From: Cliona cf. orientalis
Taxonomy: Eukaryota > Porifera > Demospongiae > Clionaida > Clionaidae
DNA: 64,000 bases
Reading direction: 5' to 3'
Assembly: GCA_963930775.1 (NCBI GenBank)
Contig: OZ005691.1
Span: forward strand, 7,685,000 to 7,748,999
Under the pieces are notes generated by a model, which saw only the letters and a program-made list of their open reading frames with translations, had not been told where the DNA came from and did not search any database. Both the position numbers and the translations under genes were made by a program. Positions 22,703 to 33,472 of the stretch are shown here, piece after piece. The first letter of the stretch is position 1; each line of letters begins with the position of its first letter.

Positions 22703-23319
22703 GCTTTGATCACGTATGGACACTGATGACGCGTTCAGTGGGCCATTGTGTCCACGTATCACGGTATGAGAGTCCAAAAGAACGAGAAAGAAGCCTGGAT
22801 CAGCGTGCTAGTAGGCTTTTGATGAACAAGACTTCCAGCCAACTTTTCGACGCCTCGCGCTCTTGAATCTCATACAGTACGAGTGAGTTGGCTGCTGTGA
22901 TCCAATGATGATCGATCTCAGAGAGTGCAGCAAAGGTCATCGAGATTTGGAGGGCTCTTGTTTCCAACGATTGAAAGGTACGGCCCAAATGCTTATTGCT
23001 GAGTCTAACACGATCCTGTTAGTTCCCAAACGAGTGGGAATCGAGCTGCTCGTACAGAAATTAAGCTCAGAATGGTAGCTTTGTTTTGTAGCCATTTTTT
23101 GGTCTTAATTTGCATAACGATGACGTCACTCACGTGACTTTAGATACCAGGCCCTCTCTCGTTTCTGCGTGAAACATTGAAAACATGGGAATGGCCTGGG
23201 GACGAGGCTACAATTATGTGCTTACACTAGTGGTCTGGCCGGCTGTTGTGTTTCACAAGGATTCGGTAAATTTCTTCTTTGAGCTTGCCCTCTCATTTTT
23301 TCCATTTCTAATATAACTT

Positions 23320-23610
23320 CCATTGCCGTATTTATTTGAATAGTAACCACAGCTACTATTAATTTCAGCCTTGCTGGAGTGCAGCTACTAATTGAGGGTG
23401 ACTTTTATTAATTTTGGAACGACATCTCTTAATGATATTGACACAGTAGACTCGTTTTTCAGTACTGATATTTGAATTTTTGAGCTATTATATTATGATC
23501 AAGAAATAAGCAGCAAAACCAAGCCAAGGACGTTTTCTGCCATGTTTTGCCTCAAACTAACGATCATTCGTGGCTTGCGATCGTGGCCGTGCCCACTCTG
23601 TGGATTATAA
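23320..23610 (-). repeat. R8 repeat, inverted fragment
   Basis: Inverted copy of the R8 family: CCAAGGACGTTTTCTGCCAT, GATCGTGGCC and the TATTTGAATAG end block match 57184-58110 and 62327-62600. Confidence 0.65.
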
Positions 23611-23984
23611 CTTTTTGTTGATGATCTGACAAACATCAGACCATATAATATATATTCCAGTTTGTTCAGACATCACCAACAGTTGGACCAACACAAGCAT
23701 ACATGTATACAAGTATACAGTTTTGTTCAGCTGCTGAGCGGTTCAGTTACCACAAACCACAGCATAAGAGCAGTGACTGTTGTAAGCTAAGTGGGTCTAA
23801 ATAAACTACTACTACTAACATACCCCAGTTACTGACCACTATCTGCCGGTAGTATTGGAACGCATGCGCATTGCGAACTATACTGGCAAGCGATAGTATG
23901 GCAGCTATATGTCCGACCAGTAGGCATGACTCCAGAAAAAATAAATACAAAACATTCGTAAAAGCAGCCTGAATGTGGCATACC

Positions 23985-24080
23985 GTATTTGTTCAAATAG
24001 AAGCCACACTCCAATTAGTAGCCGCCCTCGAATAGTAGCCGCGTACATGCACAAACACTATTAAGTGGTAGTGTGGATTA
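23985..24080 (+). repeat. R8 repeat, 5' fragment with TACCGTA end
   Basis: Begins ATACCGTATTTGTTCAAATAGAAGCC and continues with GTAGCCGCCCTCGAATAGTAGCCGC-type sequence, then breaks off and is followed by the inverted R5 copy. Confidence 0.7.
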
Positions 24081-24096
24081 TAACTGTTGGTTATCG

Positions 24097-24830
24097 GATA
24101 AAATCAGACCCATATGGCTCCACGGCCGCCCGAACCGCTAGAACATATGCAAAGAAAGAAATTTGGCTTTGAAAAGGAAGATGATTGGGGTTGGTAGACT
24201 CTATAAGTAGGGATGGCCCGGATATTCCATATACGTAATACATTACAAAAAAATTACTCAGAGCAAATAAAATTTTAAGACTTTCAACGTACATATTCAT
24301 GATCTACACCAGAATAGCTACATCTATCAAGCCCTGAAACACCCATGGAAACACATGCCTGAACCAGCAATTTTTTTAAAAATGCAAATTGTCAATCTTC
24401 TTTCATCTTATCCAGTGCTAATTTAAGACTGCTTCTACCTCTTATCTTAGTTCAAGTATAAATCCACTCCATTTTGTTGAGCGTACGTCCGTGGTACACT
24501 ACTTTTGCGTTATCATGATGATTGGTAAATCGTGGGTATATGCAGTGCATTTCACACAATTGGTCATCTCTGATACGCCATTTTGTCATATAATGCGCAT
24601 GCTCGTATAGTGTTGCTATGGTGAAGTCATGTGACAAATGATGTCAGTGCTAGTGGTGCACTCCGGCGTATAGAGCTCGAGCGATTGAACGCGCCATTGA
24701 ACGTCGAACTAGCTCGAGCGCTCGGCGACAACTGAATTGTAGCTGCCAACGCTAAACTTTGCTTCATAAACAGAAGGTACTCATTGCTCAAAACAGCCTT
24801 CTTTCAATTTTATCACTGTGACTGAGCCAG
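24097..24830 (-). repeat. Dispersed repeat R5, inverted copy
   Basis: Reverse-complement relative of 20985-21650 and 63300-64000, ending with GGCTGTTTTGAGCAAT..CCTTC-type sequence near 24800. No gene. 24831-25460 holds no recognisable feature. Confidence 0.65.
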
Positions 24831-25463
24831 CTACCTCCATGAACGAGTTGATGAGGGGTGTGGCTACATTCTCAGTTGTACAGCAATGCCATAGGATGAA
24901 GCTCTTGAGTATGGTATTCGGGGTACCAAGCTTATGCAAGGTATGAATTGAGCTCTAGCCACTGAGCCAGTGTTTGGAGACAAGGTCTGTTGCAACACCT
25001 TTAGCATAGCTAATAACATATCGCTTGGCAGAAGCCATCACCTACATGAAATTCCAATCGATAAATACATGTATCATTGTATATGAATGTACAAGTGAAG
25101 AACAGTCATTGAATAATGAAATTTAATTAATAGCATGTTTCTTCACAAGTGTCCACTGCATGTCCATGGTGCTTGGATGTGTCTGGTCAGCATGTTAGAA
25201 ACTTTAGGGTTACCATGCACTCTGGAGTCTTCCAGTAGCTACTAGTGGTTTTGCAACCTGAAATCGAAGGTTAATATTGTATGCGTATATATACTTGGGC
25301 CATGGGAGTGTATGCATGATATCAGCTACACGTATACATAATAATATGCAAGAACGAAAATCTTTGAAATTCTTCTGAACCTACTACTAGTTACACATTT
25401 ACAGAAGATAACTACAAGATAGTGAATGAATACAGACACAGTTTTACCCATGCATTGACAATC

Positions 25464-25947
25464 AGGGTTTCATTTAGGGGGGGTGGGAGGGGTCATTGCC
25501 CCCCCCCCCCTTGAGAGTAGCCACTATCCATACATGCAATACATGCACAAGTAAAAGATTTTAACGGTGAAAGTGTCCAAAGCGGCAGTTTTGCTCATTT
25601 TTAAGCCATAAATTAGCTATAGATTCGCGCTACGCGCAGTAGGAGACACATCCCACATCCTTGCAACATTTGACTTGAAATAGAGGGGAACCAGTGGATA
25701 TTATTGACAGACATTCCCCATCCGAGTGCTCAGAAGCCACCAGAAACAGTCTCAGAGGTTGAAGCATTAAAAAATTTTCTTGGGTGAGCATACCCCCAGA
25801 TCCCCTAATATAATGAAGTTAATGAGCAAAACCTCATTCTTTATGGATGGAAAAACATACTAACAACAGTCTTTGCCCCCACCTTAACTCTGGAATTGTC
25901 GCGTTTGCCCCCCCCCCCCCTTGACAAAAATCCTAAATGAAACCCTG
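25464..25947. mobile_element. Foldback element CAGGGTTTCATTTAGG
   Basis: Ends CAGGGTTTCATTTAGG (from about 25463) and CCTAAATGAAACCCTG (to about 25946) are perfect 16-bp inverted repeats, each followed inward by G or C homopolymers. ACAAT borders both outer ends, a possible 5-bp target duplication. The CAGGG terminus is hAT-like, but the duplication length does not fit well. Interior non-coding. Confidence 0.75.
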
Positions 25948-25994
25948 ACAATAAAGTCCAGCAACAGGCAAACCATGCCAAGTAGTGTTGAAAG

Positions 25995-26310
25995 ACATGA
26001 ATTGCTCAGAGGGCAATAAAAAAAGAACAGTTCCTACACTTGCTTTTTTGAGTAGGTGCAGGAATTAACTAAACAGGCAGGAATTCGACAATCAAAGCTG
26101 ATTATCCCCCACCCCCTACGAGCATATTGATTTCTTGATCCCACATGCATATAATATAGAAGATTCAAATTAGAATAGCACCAATGGGTCACCATCAATA
26201 GGCGCATGATACTCAAGAAAGCAAGCGTAGGGATGTATAGTGGATGTGATTAATATCCCTAACCTTGTTCATGTAGTTTTTGATCCTGCCATCCCTACCT
26301 CATCCATCAA
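25995..26310. repeat. R12 repeat, degenerate
   Basis: Shares GCAAGCGTAGGGATGTATAG, TGATCCTGCCATCCCTAC-like and AGAACAGTTCC/CTCAGAGGGCAAT blocks with the long-TIR element at 62628-62874 and its right flank. A further fragment with ACACAAACAAGATTTGTAGG lies at about 20500-20550. Confidence 0.6.
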
Positions 26311-27779
26311 TTTATTTATTATACTTGTACACATTGATCGTTGCCATGCTGAATCATAGTGAAGGCACGTACATGCAAAACATTGATACAACATCTTAAA
26401 TTTCCACAATTTGCAATTCAAGTCAGTTGCATCAAATTAGAAGGTATTGCTATATGTCTACACACTGTTTTTTTTAATAGAAGTCACAACTGTCTCCTGT
26501 CCAACGGGATCCCGGAGAGCATCAGGTTAATTAGTTCTGCACCATGCATGGACTGCTCTGGGTTATATGGAGCTTGAAGGAGAGAGAAGTAGAAAAGTGC
26601 CTGTATATTTCTGTCTTTTCTTGGTTACACCCTAAGTAGGAAAAAAACCGAAATTAATGTTATGTAATGTCAAACTCAGCTCCAGAACACACTACAGTTA
26701 TAATTCTAAGACCAGCAGATAGAGCATACAAGAACTAAACTTTAGACATTCCAGAATTTTCACTTTCACTTTCATTGTTGAGTTGTAACCATTTTCTTTT
26801 AACAAACATAACATAAAAAGCAAAATATCCAGAAAATACAGCTAATGGTATGAAACTTCCTTAGGTACATCATTCTACACAACTATGCCCAAGTATTCCA
26901 CAAGACCAAGACCCTTCAGTAAGTAAAGTGCAACCTATAACGTCTTTAGCCTGGTGGCTGAGGTGAAGTCATATAATAGATACATGTCATTAAGCCAGCG
27001 ATCCAAAATATGTACAAAAATTGCAGATCCCTCAGTATACTTAAGGCCAGGTACCAACTGGAAACTACTGCTGAAATGGGCATACTTCAAAGGCTGGTGC
27101 TGCCTCTAAATAAAAGTATAGAGGCCTCATCATGGTATTTTAATGAAAGACTAACTCAAGTACTTTGATGTTAATAATTAATCAACCGCAACCAATTAAC
27201 TAATTAAGTGCTATGCACGGCGTTTAGCCACGCCCTCTAGATTGCTAAATCGCGAGTTCCAACCTTGAAGCAGCAACTTTCAGCTGACCTTAACTATGAA
27301 GTAAGGAGCCTAAGACATTGATCTAAACTTTCATCGGAGGGATTGTGAAAATAGCGTTCTGGTCGAGTTTTATTCCACGTAGACACTGTTTTGGGAGTGC
27401 TGACGGCCTAATCTTCCGCATGTAAGTTCAAAACAAACAAACTTATTCGTAATCCCTCCGACAGATCCTCGAAATCCATCCCAACGATCACCTTCTTGCT
27501 GTCACACTTGCGAAATGTTGGGTAGAACAACCCTGGACGGCTTTTGCTCGAGATATTGAGCTCCAATCTGCAGCTATGCGGCCCCAACACCGTGGCTTGT
27601 ACGTGCTCGATACGATATGACGTCACAGTACAAGCGCTAATTGACCGCAACCACGAGCGATATACGCGATAAGAGGCCGTTAGTTGGGCGCGCGCTAAGC
27701 GTTCAGAACCTGGCCTTAAGTACACTGAGCCATGCATGCTGCAAATACAACCAATTGGTAGATATCGGTGAAAAACTGA
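26311..27779. other. Intergenic stretch, no supported gene
   Basis: A minus-strand open stretch at 27408-27600 (with SKKVIVGMDFEDL) is somewhat protein-like and CpG-rich, but no motif, start or splice partner supports it. Nothing else recognised. Confidence 0.35.
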
Positions 27780-28035
27780 TTTGTACACGCCTCGAATTGC
27801 TCAAAAAGGCTTACTAGTGCTACAAATCGTAAATTTTCTATTTAGCATGTCTGTGTTTTATCGACCACACCCACTCTTTTAGCATAATAGTATGTGTGCA
27901 TACTCAAACTCAATGTTGGAAAGGGTCACCAAGTCATAATATTATAATATGTGCAGAGTGTTACAATACTACACTACAGTGGCTACAGAGTGCGTGGGGT
28001 ATGTGCTCTACAGAGCTCTAGTTTTTATGCTGATA
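27780..28035 (+). repeat. Dispersed repeat R11, copy 2
   Basis: Counterpart of 5530-5800: AAAAGGCTTACTA, TTATCGACCACACCCACTCT, GAGTGTTACAATACTAC and GGGGTATGTGCTCTACAGAG in the same order. Confidence 0.7.
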
Positions 28036-28179
28036 CACTCACCTCACCTCACACACACTTCATCATAATTTATTGTGGCCAACATTTGGATTCTTGCTTG
28101 AAATTTTAACTACAGAGAAGGAATCCTTCCATATGGATGACGATGCCTCCTCCCTAGAAACTTTGTGCAATACAAAGAG

Positions 28180-28760
28180 TATATATATATCACAGCAAAA
28201 AATAATTGGTTACCATAATCCAAATTTTTGGGTTAAAATTACTGCAACTGAGGTAATCCACTTTCTGGGTTATGGTTACCAATATTCAGTCAGTTGTTGT
28301 TTTGACTACATTAACTACAGGCTACTATAACCAATAAAATGCTGGTAGTAATAACCATGCTTTGATAGTTGTACTGACCATTCAACTGGTGAGTTATACT
28401 AACTGATTGCATGTATTACACAAACCATTCAATTGATGAGTTATACTAACTACCTGCATACATTATAATAACCATTCAACTGAAAAATTACACTAACTGT
28501 ACACACATTACAATAACCACAATAAAACATCACTACAATCCCCAGGCTTGTTAGTCACATTAGTCCCTCCACCAGTGGGGTACACTAACAGGTTGGACTA
28601 ACCACAATCAAGGGTCACTACAATCACTTGTTCACAGATTATTATAACAACTGATTATGCAAAAGTAAACCACATGTTGGTAGCAATAACAATGTTAAGT
28701 GTGTACAGTAACCAACAGTAAAATTAATGATTGGTGTACGTTTGAAATAATTCACAAATT
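28180..28760. repeat. GTAACC-type repeat with internal tandem units
   Basis: Starts with an AGAGTATATATATATCACAGC end that recurs, inverted, at about 36978-37012. Inside, three units of about 50-57 bp (28376-28515) share AACCATTCAACTG, AGTTATACTAACT and an ACATTA block. Non-coding; related to the 36362-36970 duplication. Confidence 0.65.
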
Positions 28761-29067
28761 ATCATGATTACAGGTGTATGAATCAATCCTGAACCAGGAG
28801 AAGTAGAAACAGTTGTTGGCTACTATAAATGTTCAGTGTATGATTAATTACTGGGTTGTATGACTAAAGATTATGCTTAATGTCTGAAGTAGTGGCTAGG
28901 TATGTACCACTACGATCGTGAGAGTCAGGATGGCACACAATAAAATCTTGTAAGAAATAAAAGATATTTTTTTACTTAAGATGGATACTTTAGGTGATAC
29001 ACACATAATATGAGGCAAACATAAAAAATAGCATGTCTTGAAGGGAAGGATACTCACCAAGCACATC

Positions 29068-29390
29068 ATTAACCCTCGGCGCATGCGCGAGGGTTACGGT
29101 AGTTAGTTTGTGTGTCTGTCTGTCTGTCTGTTTGTTATCACGCTAGCTGCTACATACCTCGTTTGCGAGTCCAATTTGCGGTGTTGTAAGGTTCCTTATG
29201 GTGTTTCAAAGCCATGATTTGTGTGGATTTCTCCGAAAACGCTTTGTTCACCAGTTTTGGCGTCATTTGCCGATTCTAAGCTTCTTGACTTTGCCCGAGC
29301 TAGCGATAGCATGACTTAACGTATAAATAGGTTGCGCGCTATATACGGTATGTACGTCTATTAACCCTCAGCGCATGCGCGGTTACATCA
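29068..29390 (+). repeat. GCGCATGCGC / GTCT repeat
   Basis: AACCCTCGGCGCATGCGCGAG followed by a (GTCT)n tract at 29110-29133 and a conserved-looking AT/GC mosaic, with a second AACCCTCAGCGCATGCGCG end at 29361. This arrangement is familiar from Amphimedon dispersed repeats (recollection, not searched). Confidence 0.55.
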
Positions 29391-29430
29391 ATCCCGCAGC
29401 TCAGTCCACTGGTGAGCTTTTGACGATCGT

Positions 29431-29507
29431 GGGATGACAGTGGCTTCTTTTCAACTCTAAAGCTTAGCTGCTAAGTCTTAGAGTTGAAAAGAAGCCACTG
29501 TCATCCC
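29431..29507. repeat. Hairpin, perfect 30-bp arms
   Basis: Arms 29431-29460 and 29478-29507 (GGGATGACAGTGGC ... GCCACTGTCATCCC) with a 17-bp AGCTTAGCTG-containing loop. A smaller imperfect hairpin, TAGTCTCGTGCCCAGCCCC against GGGGGCTAGGCACGAGACTA, lies at 29757-29802. Confidence 0.85.
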
Positions 29508-30151
29508 ATGCTAAGCTGTCTGTACCCTTTGACTCTCTGGCTTGTATGCATGCATGGCATTTAATGCAGTGCTTGAACCCAAGTGAATTGTGATATTAAA
29601 ATTTGGACATGCAACATTGCACAGTGTACTTCAGTCTTGTGCCAAGGCTTTGCATCATAGTCCTTCAAGTTAAGATGTAGCTATCTAAGTCCCTAAGAAT
29701 TGGAGGTTAGGCTACAGTGAGGGAAGTTGAGTTGACCTCGACACCACAGTGTGGAGTAGTCTCGTGCCCAGCCCCTCCTACGGGGGGCTAGGCACGAGAC
29801 TAGTTGCTGCTATGAGCTGTTGCACCTTGAATAACACTGCTGTGCAAGTATAACATTAGCCTCATCCCAGTCTCGCCCCAGCCCCAGTCCTTTAGCTACC
29901 TCCTTTTCTGCATGCAACTGTTGAAGCATTTAGCTAATTTCATGCAGCGCGCCGAGGGTTTTGTGCTCGAGAGAGCTCTAGTTTTCTGCAGTGACGAAGT
30001 ACTGTACTTTGGCCATTGATGATATTAGAATCATTCTCGGAGCAGGATATGTTTCATGTAAAATTGTTTCCATGCTTGTAGTTTCCTGTAAGGTTTATAA
30101 TAATAGTAATGAGTGCTCCATATAATATTATTACATTGTTTTGAACTTACA

Positions 30152-32449
30152 TCATACTCCTGATACATGTAATTGAGCATGTTTTTTTCCAGATCGCACA
30201 GCAAAACATCCGCCTAAGATCTTCAATGCTACTTTTTGCTTGGAAAGTTCATCTGCATTATGCACAACTGATATACATGTACTTGTAGTAACTATGAACA
30301 CTTACCATGTTCATCTAGGTCCTCAATTATTGCAGAGATGGCACGTTTTCCACATTTTTGTCCATATGATATGATAGCTGGAACATACTTTGTACTCCAC
30401 TCTGCTATGAACTCCCTCTTAGCATGAGACTTTCCAAGAATTAGACCAAATTCCTGTTCAACCTGTATGACATTACCATTAGTATAGGGTTATAGCATGC
30501 ACAACGGCACAATATGAAAACAATAACCTTACCACAGCTGGTCTACTAAGTGCAGGGTATCGGTTCTTAATATCTCCGATGCTAGAAGAACCATTGACTA
30601 TAAACAACCTTCTTTCACCGTAAGTATTTTTCATCAAAGGCAAAAGAACTGTATCTCGTGGTTTGGACTTAGATAGCTCCTCAGTGATGGCAGCTTGATG
30701 TCTATCAACTGTAGATGGGTCTTCAATATCCATATTGGTAGATAAAACTGGATATCGCCGCGTAAGGTCAGCGTCTTGGACGTTCTTTTGGAGTTTAATT
30801 GGAGGATTAGACGAGCTATAATCTCCAGTTCGCCTTGCCTTCCTGGTATCATTTTTAATCACATTTCGAACTCATTCAATTATTTTATCACTCCAAGATT
30901 GCTGTAAAATAGTAATAAACAAAATTCTACTCCCCACCCCGGGCCCCTCCATGCAGTGCATAATAATTATTTCCAAATAATAATGCATATATGATTACCA
31001 AAAAACTTACATAGCCACATCCCAAATCATCCTTTGTAAAAGGGTATTTCAAAATTAGTTGCCGGGAAACTTGATCACAATCGCTTCGATCTGGTCTTTG
31101 TGACTTGGCAAAAAGTTGGCTGGCAACAGTGCGTACTATCTCATGACGGGCAGTTGGCGTCAAACACTTTTTGCGAATACACTCTTCAACCTCTGGGCAC
31201 CAGTGGTTAGGAATGGTAATGGAATGCGTATTCGCAGCAGCAGATGAAGCAATTGATGATCGCTCGGTGCAAATAGATCCAGACGGGGACTGTAGCTGAG
31301 CAGTTGGACTCATTGGTGTTGGAGAAGATAAGGGGGATGCAGGTGGCTCACTGACATGCTCTGCTGGCTTCTTCTGCATGTAACAAGTGCACATAACATA
31401 ATACCAGCATGGATGAACTAGCAACATTACAAACCTGCTGAATTAGGTATAAAATCTTTTTTACAAGGCCAATGGGGGGCACCATTTCAAGAATATCCTT
31501 CTCAGATAGCTGAAATAGTACTCCACCATCAACATAATTATCTGTATTGGTTGAATATCATTAATAATGTGCATATACTTTGTAAGGTTCCAAACAAACC
31601 TTCAAATGTTTCACAATACTCCAGTGGAAATCCTTCATCATGCAAAAAAGATGACAAGGAATCAACATCCATGGTTTTGAGCTTATCCCTCAGGGATGGA
31701 TCAATACATGAGATATCCTAGATGCATGGTATATGCACGTGGTATATACTTTTCAATTGTCTACTCAAGGCTCATTGAACCTGTTGTACATAAGGCAGTG
31801 TTCTCCCCAAACTAAATTCAAGGCATGACAGATTGGTATAGTTTGGGTGGAGCCTGTGGCCACAACAAAACTTATGGATTATCCGTATTCCCACCTCAAA
31901 AGAATTCTGTACTGAAGGCTTGTTGGGCTGACATGCCTTAGGTATGCTAGGGAGAACACTGTAGGGATGTAGTACATTCCTATATAAAGTGGATGGAACA
32001 ACCAGGGTTCACACAAGAGTTGGAGCTGGGTGTAGCTACGTAGTATCTATAATATCCTCCCAGGTGATTTGTGATAAAAAATGGTTGAGATGTAATGTAC
32101 TGTGATAAGGGAGGAAACTCCATGCACACTAAAAGAAATCCGGGCTAGTGGTAAGCATGCACCTCGGCTCCTACTTGTAATCCCTGAGCAACTCACTTTG
32201 GGTACGAAGGACACGATCTTTTTTGTTAGTCCTATAGGTGGGACAAGCTCATGCACATCATCTTCATTTAGCATCATAAACGCACAACCATCAATGTACT
32301 TTTCTAAGAAACATATACAAAATTAAGCGAAACGAAAAAAAGGCTAGCTACAACCCTACAACACTTGAAAAATAGCGGCTAACCTTCAAACACTTTACAG
32401 TACGTAGCTGGTATTCCTTTTCGTTCCAGATAGGAAGAGACAGTACATC
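30152..32449 (-). pseudogene. Two-SAM-domain (SAMD3-like) spliced gene, one nonsense codon, first exon displaced
   Basis: Eight exons, right to left: 32384-32449, 32197-32303, 31600-31717, 31435-31541, 31011-31373, 30533-30901, 30306-30462, 30152-30252, all with GT/AG borders and matching phases. Exons 1-2 and 3-4 each encode one SAM domain split at the same phase-1 site (YLERKGIPATYC..FE / YIDG...LVPPIGL and FLHDEGFPLEYC..FE / YVDGG...MVPPIGL). A Ser/Pro-rich linker follows, then the conserved region of SAMD3-like proteins (YPFTKDDLGCGY, LLPLMKNTYGERR, KNRYPALS, AEWSTKYVPAIISYG, ALKILGG). SAM domains mediate protein-protein interaction; the C-terminal part has no assigned chemistry. One in-frame TGA at 30872-30874 interrupts exon 6. 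No ATG lies in front of the first SAM exon; the fitting first exon is at 33372-33411 on the opposite strand (see findings). Such proteins are multi-copy and probably transposon-linked. Confidence 0.8.
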
Positions 32450-33164
32450 CCTGAAGTATTTTTCCTGTTTGAAACAAGTTTCGAGACCAGTGAAAGGGTG
32501 CGTTGCATCCAAAAATACCTCATCTAAGCCAGTGATAGTATCAGGATTAATCCCATCTTAGCACGGACACCAGCTTTTGTCCTTATTACAGACTGTTCAA
32601 GTACAGCTTCAATTCCTTCTACTACATCATCAATGGCTACCTGAGTTAGCCTTCTTTCCTCTTTTGGTTTCAAAAGGAAGAGGGCGCTCTCCGTTGCTGT
32701 TGGCTGAGATAACCAAGCAGGTAGTCGATATCAGCTTGAGCTTCATCTATATTATTAGAATAAATGACGCCATAAACAAAGCACCTGCTGCCCAATTAGG
32801 TGGGCATGCAAGCGTGTACATCATCATCATTATTAGCTAGCTACATACCAGGAATTATATCCATTGTTAGTTGTTCACAGTTGTAAGATTGATTTATCTC
32901 CATGCAGTCTACTCCTGTGGCTGTATTTGAAGTGTCGCTGAGATTCTGAGAGATACGGTTAGAGCTAGACCAGTGGCATCGATGTAGGTGTGAGTGGAGG
33001 CCAGAGTACTTGCGATATGTTCTAGCACAGCCATCAATACCACACATTACGTGAAATCGTGGATCGCTGGAATGAACGCTGCGTAGATGACTCAATACTA
33101 ACTTCACAGTAGGTGCGCTGAAAGAGCACATGGGGCATTTTTTTTTGCTGATTTTGGACGACAT
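32450..33164 (-). pseudogene. C2H2 zinc-finger 5' part of transposase-like gene, inverted away from its body
   Basis: Exon 32849-33164 starts MSSKISKKKCPMCSF and holds two C2H2 fingers (CPMC...HLRSVH and CGIDGC...HLHRCH). It ends in phase 1 at CCTG|GTATGT. The next exon begins at 32696 or 32746 and reads ESALFLLKPKEERRLTQVAI, then after a 1-nt frame change near 32548 NPDTITGLDEVF and GLETCFKQEKYF, ending at 32450. In relatives known to me from sponges and cnidarians this region is followed directly by the transposase-like body starting with a PEEI-type segment, which here lies on the plus strand at 33473. The frame change makes it a probable pseudogene. Confidence 0.75.
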
Positions 33165-33371
33165 TTTTCGATTCAACGACCAAATGCGGAGATAATACAC
33201 TTCTGCGCATGCGCATTTGCCAGTACACGTGGAGTTGTGTGCGTGTCACATGACAGCACTAGGAGCACGTGTTGCCTGTAGTTCAAAAAAGTTGACTGCT
33301 GCTTCAAGCTAGCTGCGGCCTCGCTTTTCAACGTCATATCCTTTTCTAACTTAAACATCAGCATCATCATC
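33165..33371. promoter_or_regulatory. Bidirectional promoter with NRF1-like palindrome
   Basis: About 207 bp separate two divergent ATGs (33164 minus, 33372 plus). TGCGCATGCGCA at 33204-33215 is a perfect match to the animal NRF1 binding consensus, and CACGTG occurs near 33266. No TATA box is obvious. GCGCATGCGC also occurs in dispersed repeats here, so function is inference. Confidence 0.5.
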
Positions 33372-33411
33372 ATGGACGTAAAAATGAGCACGAAAGATAC
33401 TAGGACTGTTG
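33372..33411 (+). pseudogene. Displaced first coding exon (MDVKMSTKDTRTV)
   Basis: ATG at 33372 followed by 13 codons plus one base, a strong donor G|GTAAGT at 33412, a 61-bp intron and an acceptor TTGATTAG ending at 33472. Spliced to the adjacent plus-strand exon at 33473 the frame is wrong (TGA within three codons). Spliced to the minus-strand SAM exon starting at 32449 it is exactly in phase. Confidence 0.6.
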
Positions 33412-33472
33412 GTAAGTATGAGTATCCGATAGAAATATGAAATGTCAGTTGATAGATTCATTTCTTGATTAG

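Noticed and set aside
28376..28515. CRISPR-like spaced repeats
   Set aside because: Units diverge throughout, spacers are not distinct, and the setting is a eukaryotic genome with introns.
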